Assembly: GCF_000521465.1 (NCBI RefSeq)
Contig: NZ_BAVR01000032.1
Span: forward strand, 1 to 42,229
Direction of reading: 5' to 3'
Source: Acetivibrio straminisolvens JCM 21531
GTDB lineage: Bacteria > Bacillota > Clostridia > Acetivibrionales > Acetivibrionaceae
Length of the DNA stretch: 42,229 nt
Shown here piece by piece: positions 41,908 through 42,229 of the stretch (positions are counted from its first letter, which is position 1; each line of letters begins with the position of its first letter). The notes below the pieces were generated by a model. It had not been told where the DNA came from. It made no database searches and saw nothing but the letters and a program-made list of their open reading frames with translations. The position numbers were made by a program, and so were the translations under genes.

Positions 41908-42229
41908 AATAATGACCTCCATAATTGTTGAGTTTGGTTGTAGTTTGTGTAGTTTGACGGTTTTAATGCTTGGGAATAATTAATTGAGATGCAGATAAAG
42001 GGCAATTAAGCCATAATGTTTTGCAAAGTTGTGTTATAATAATTGATGTTGCTAAAAAGTATTGCTTAATTTAAAATAGAAGAATGAACGGCCGTATTTT
42101 TCACAAAATATCACAGATTTTAAAGGATGTTTAAGAAAACTTTATGGTATCATTATTTATGACCAAATGCGGAATTTGATAAATAGTTTTAAAAATATAT
42201 TGAATGAATTCCATTATGATATATAATAT
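41908..42229. other. Right-end intergenic region
   Basis: About 320 AT-rich bases upstream of the small minus-strand gene. Apart from that gene's ribosome site (41914-41920) I see no reading frame, convincing promoter, hairpin or repeat on either strand. Confidence 0.6.

Noticed and set aside
41786-41983. Plus-strand reading frame in the right-end region
   Set aside because: It is antisense to the small minus-strand gene, has no ribosome site and no recognisable protein; the minus strand is better supported.

Overview
The window looks like a chromosomal core region of a low-GC, spore-forming, anaerobic member of the Clostridia. Evidence is the AT-rich sequence, strong GGAGG-type ribosome binding sites, frequent TTG and GTG starts, SpoIID-, SpoVS- and SPOCS/CsxC-like spore proteins, a FapR-governed type II fatty acid operon, a PyrR-governed pyrimidine operon, and the rnc / Elp3-like / smc / ftsY order. 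Protein sequences and order resemble Acetivibrio (Clostridium) thermocellus, but that species call is recognition, not a search result.

Layout, left to right. (1) asd on the minus strand behind a sigma-A promoter, a lysine riboswitch and a terminator. (2) A SpoIID/LytB gene, then queA-tgt-yajC (queuosine tRNA modification plus a Sec accessory protein). (3) A minus-strand cytoplasmic CBM25-like protein and a TIGR04086 membrane protein. (4) The pyr operon pyrR-pyrB-pyrC-pyrF-carA-carB-pyrK-pyrD, with a PyrR attenuator before pyrR and a second terminator plus small reading frame before pyrB. Together these genes make UMP from bicarbonate, glutamine and aspartate, except for the pyrE step, which is not here. 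(5) A histidine phosphatase, then a Mre11-like nuclease, a Rad50-like protein that stops at its zinc hook, and an 83-residue coiled-coil protein. (6) rimO-pgsA. (7) fapR-plsX-fabH-fabD-fabG-acpP-fabF, with a FapR operator at the promoter and no enoyl-ACP reductase gene. (8) rnc, an Elp3-like radical SAM gene, spoVS, a PdxA-family gene, smc, ftsY and a YdcF-like gene. (9) Two tandem paralogous SPOCS/CsxC-like genes, each behind a sigma-K-like promoter. (10) meso-diaminopimelate dehydrogenase and a 57-residue minus-strand gene.

The most striking property of the raw sequence is about 26 single-base frameshifts in 19 genes, including genes normally essential (smc, ftsY, fabH, tgt). Nearly all are one-base contractions of short runs, and restoring one base gives the normal family length each time. 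I read these as sequencing or assembly errors and annotate each such gene as one reading unit. PyrR is different: about 25 residues are missing in frame, including the conserved PRPP/pyrophosphate-loop motif.

The best candidate for something less described is the Mre11-like / half-Rad50 / coiled-coil trio at 18529-21219, with a perfect 14-bp inverted repeat just upstream.
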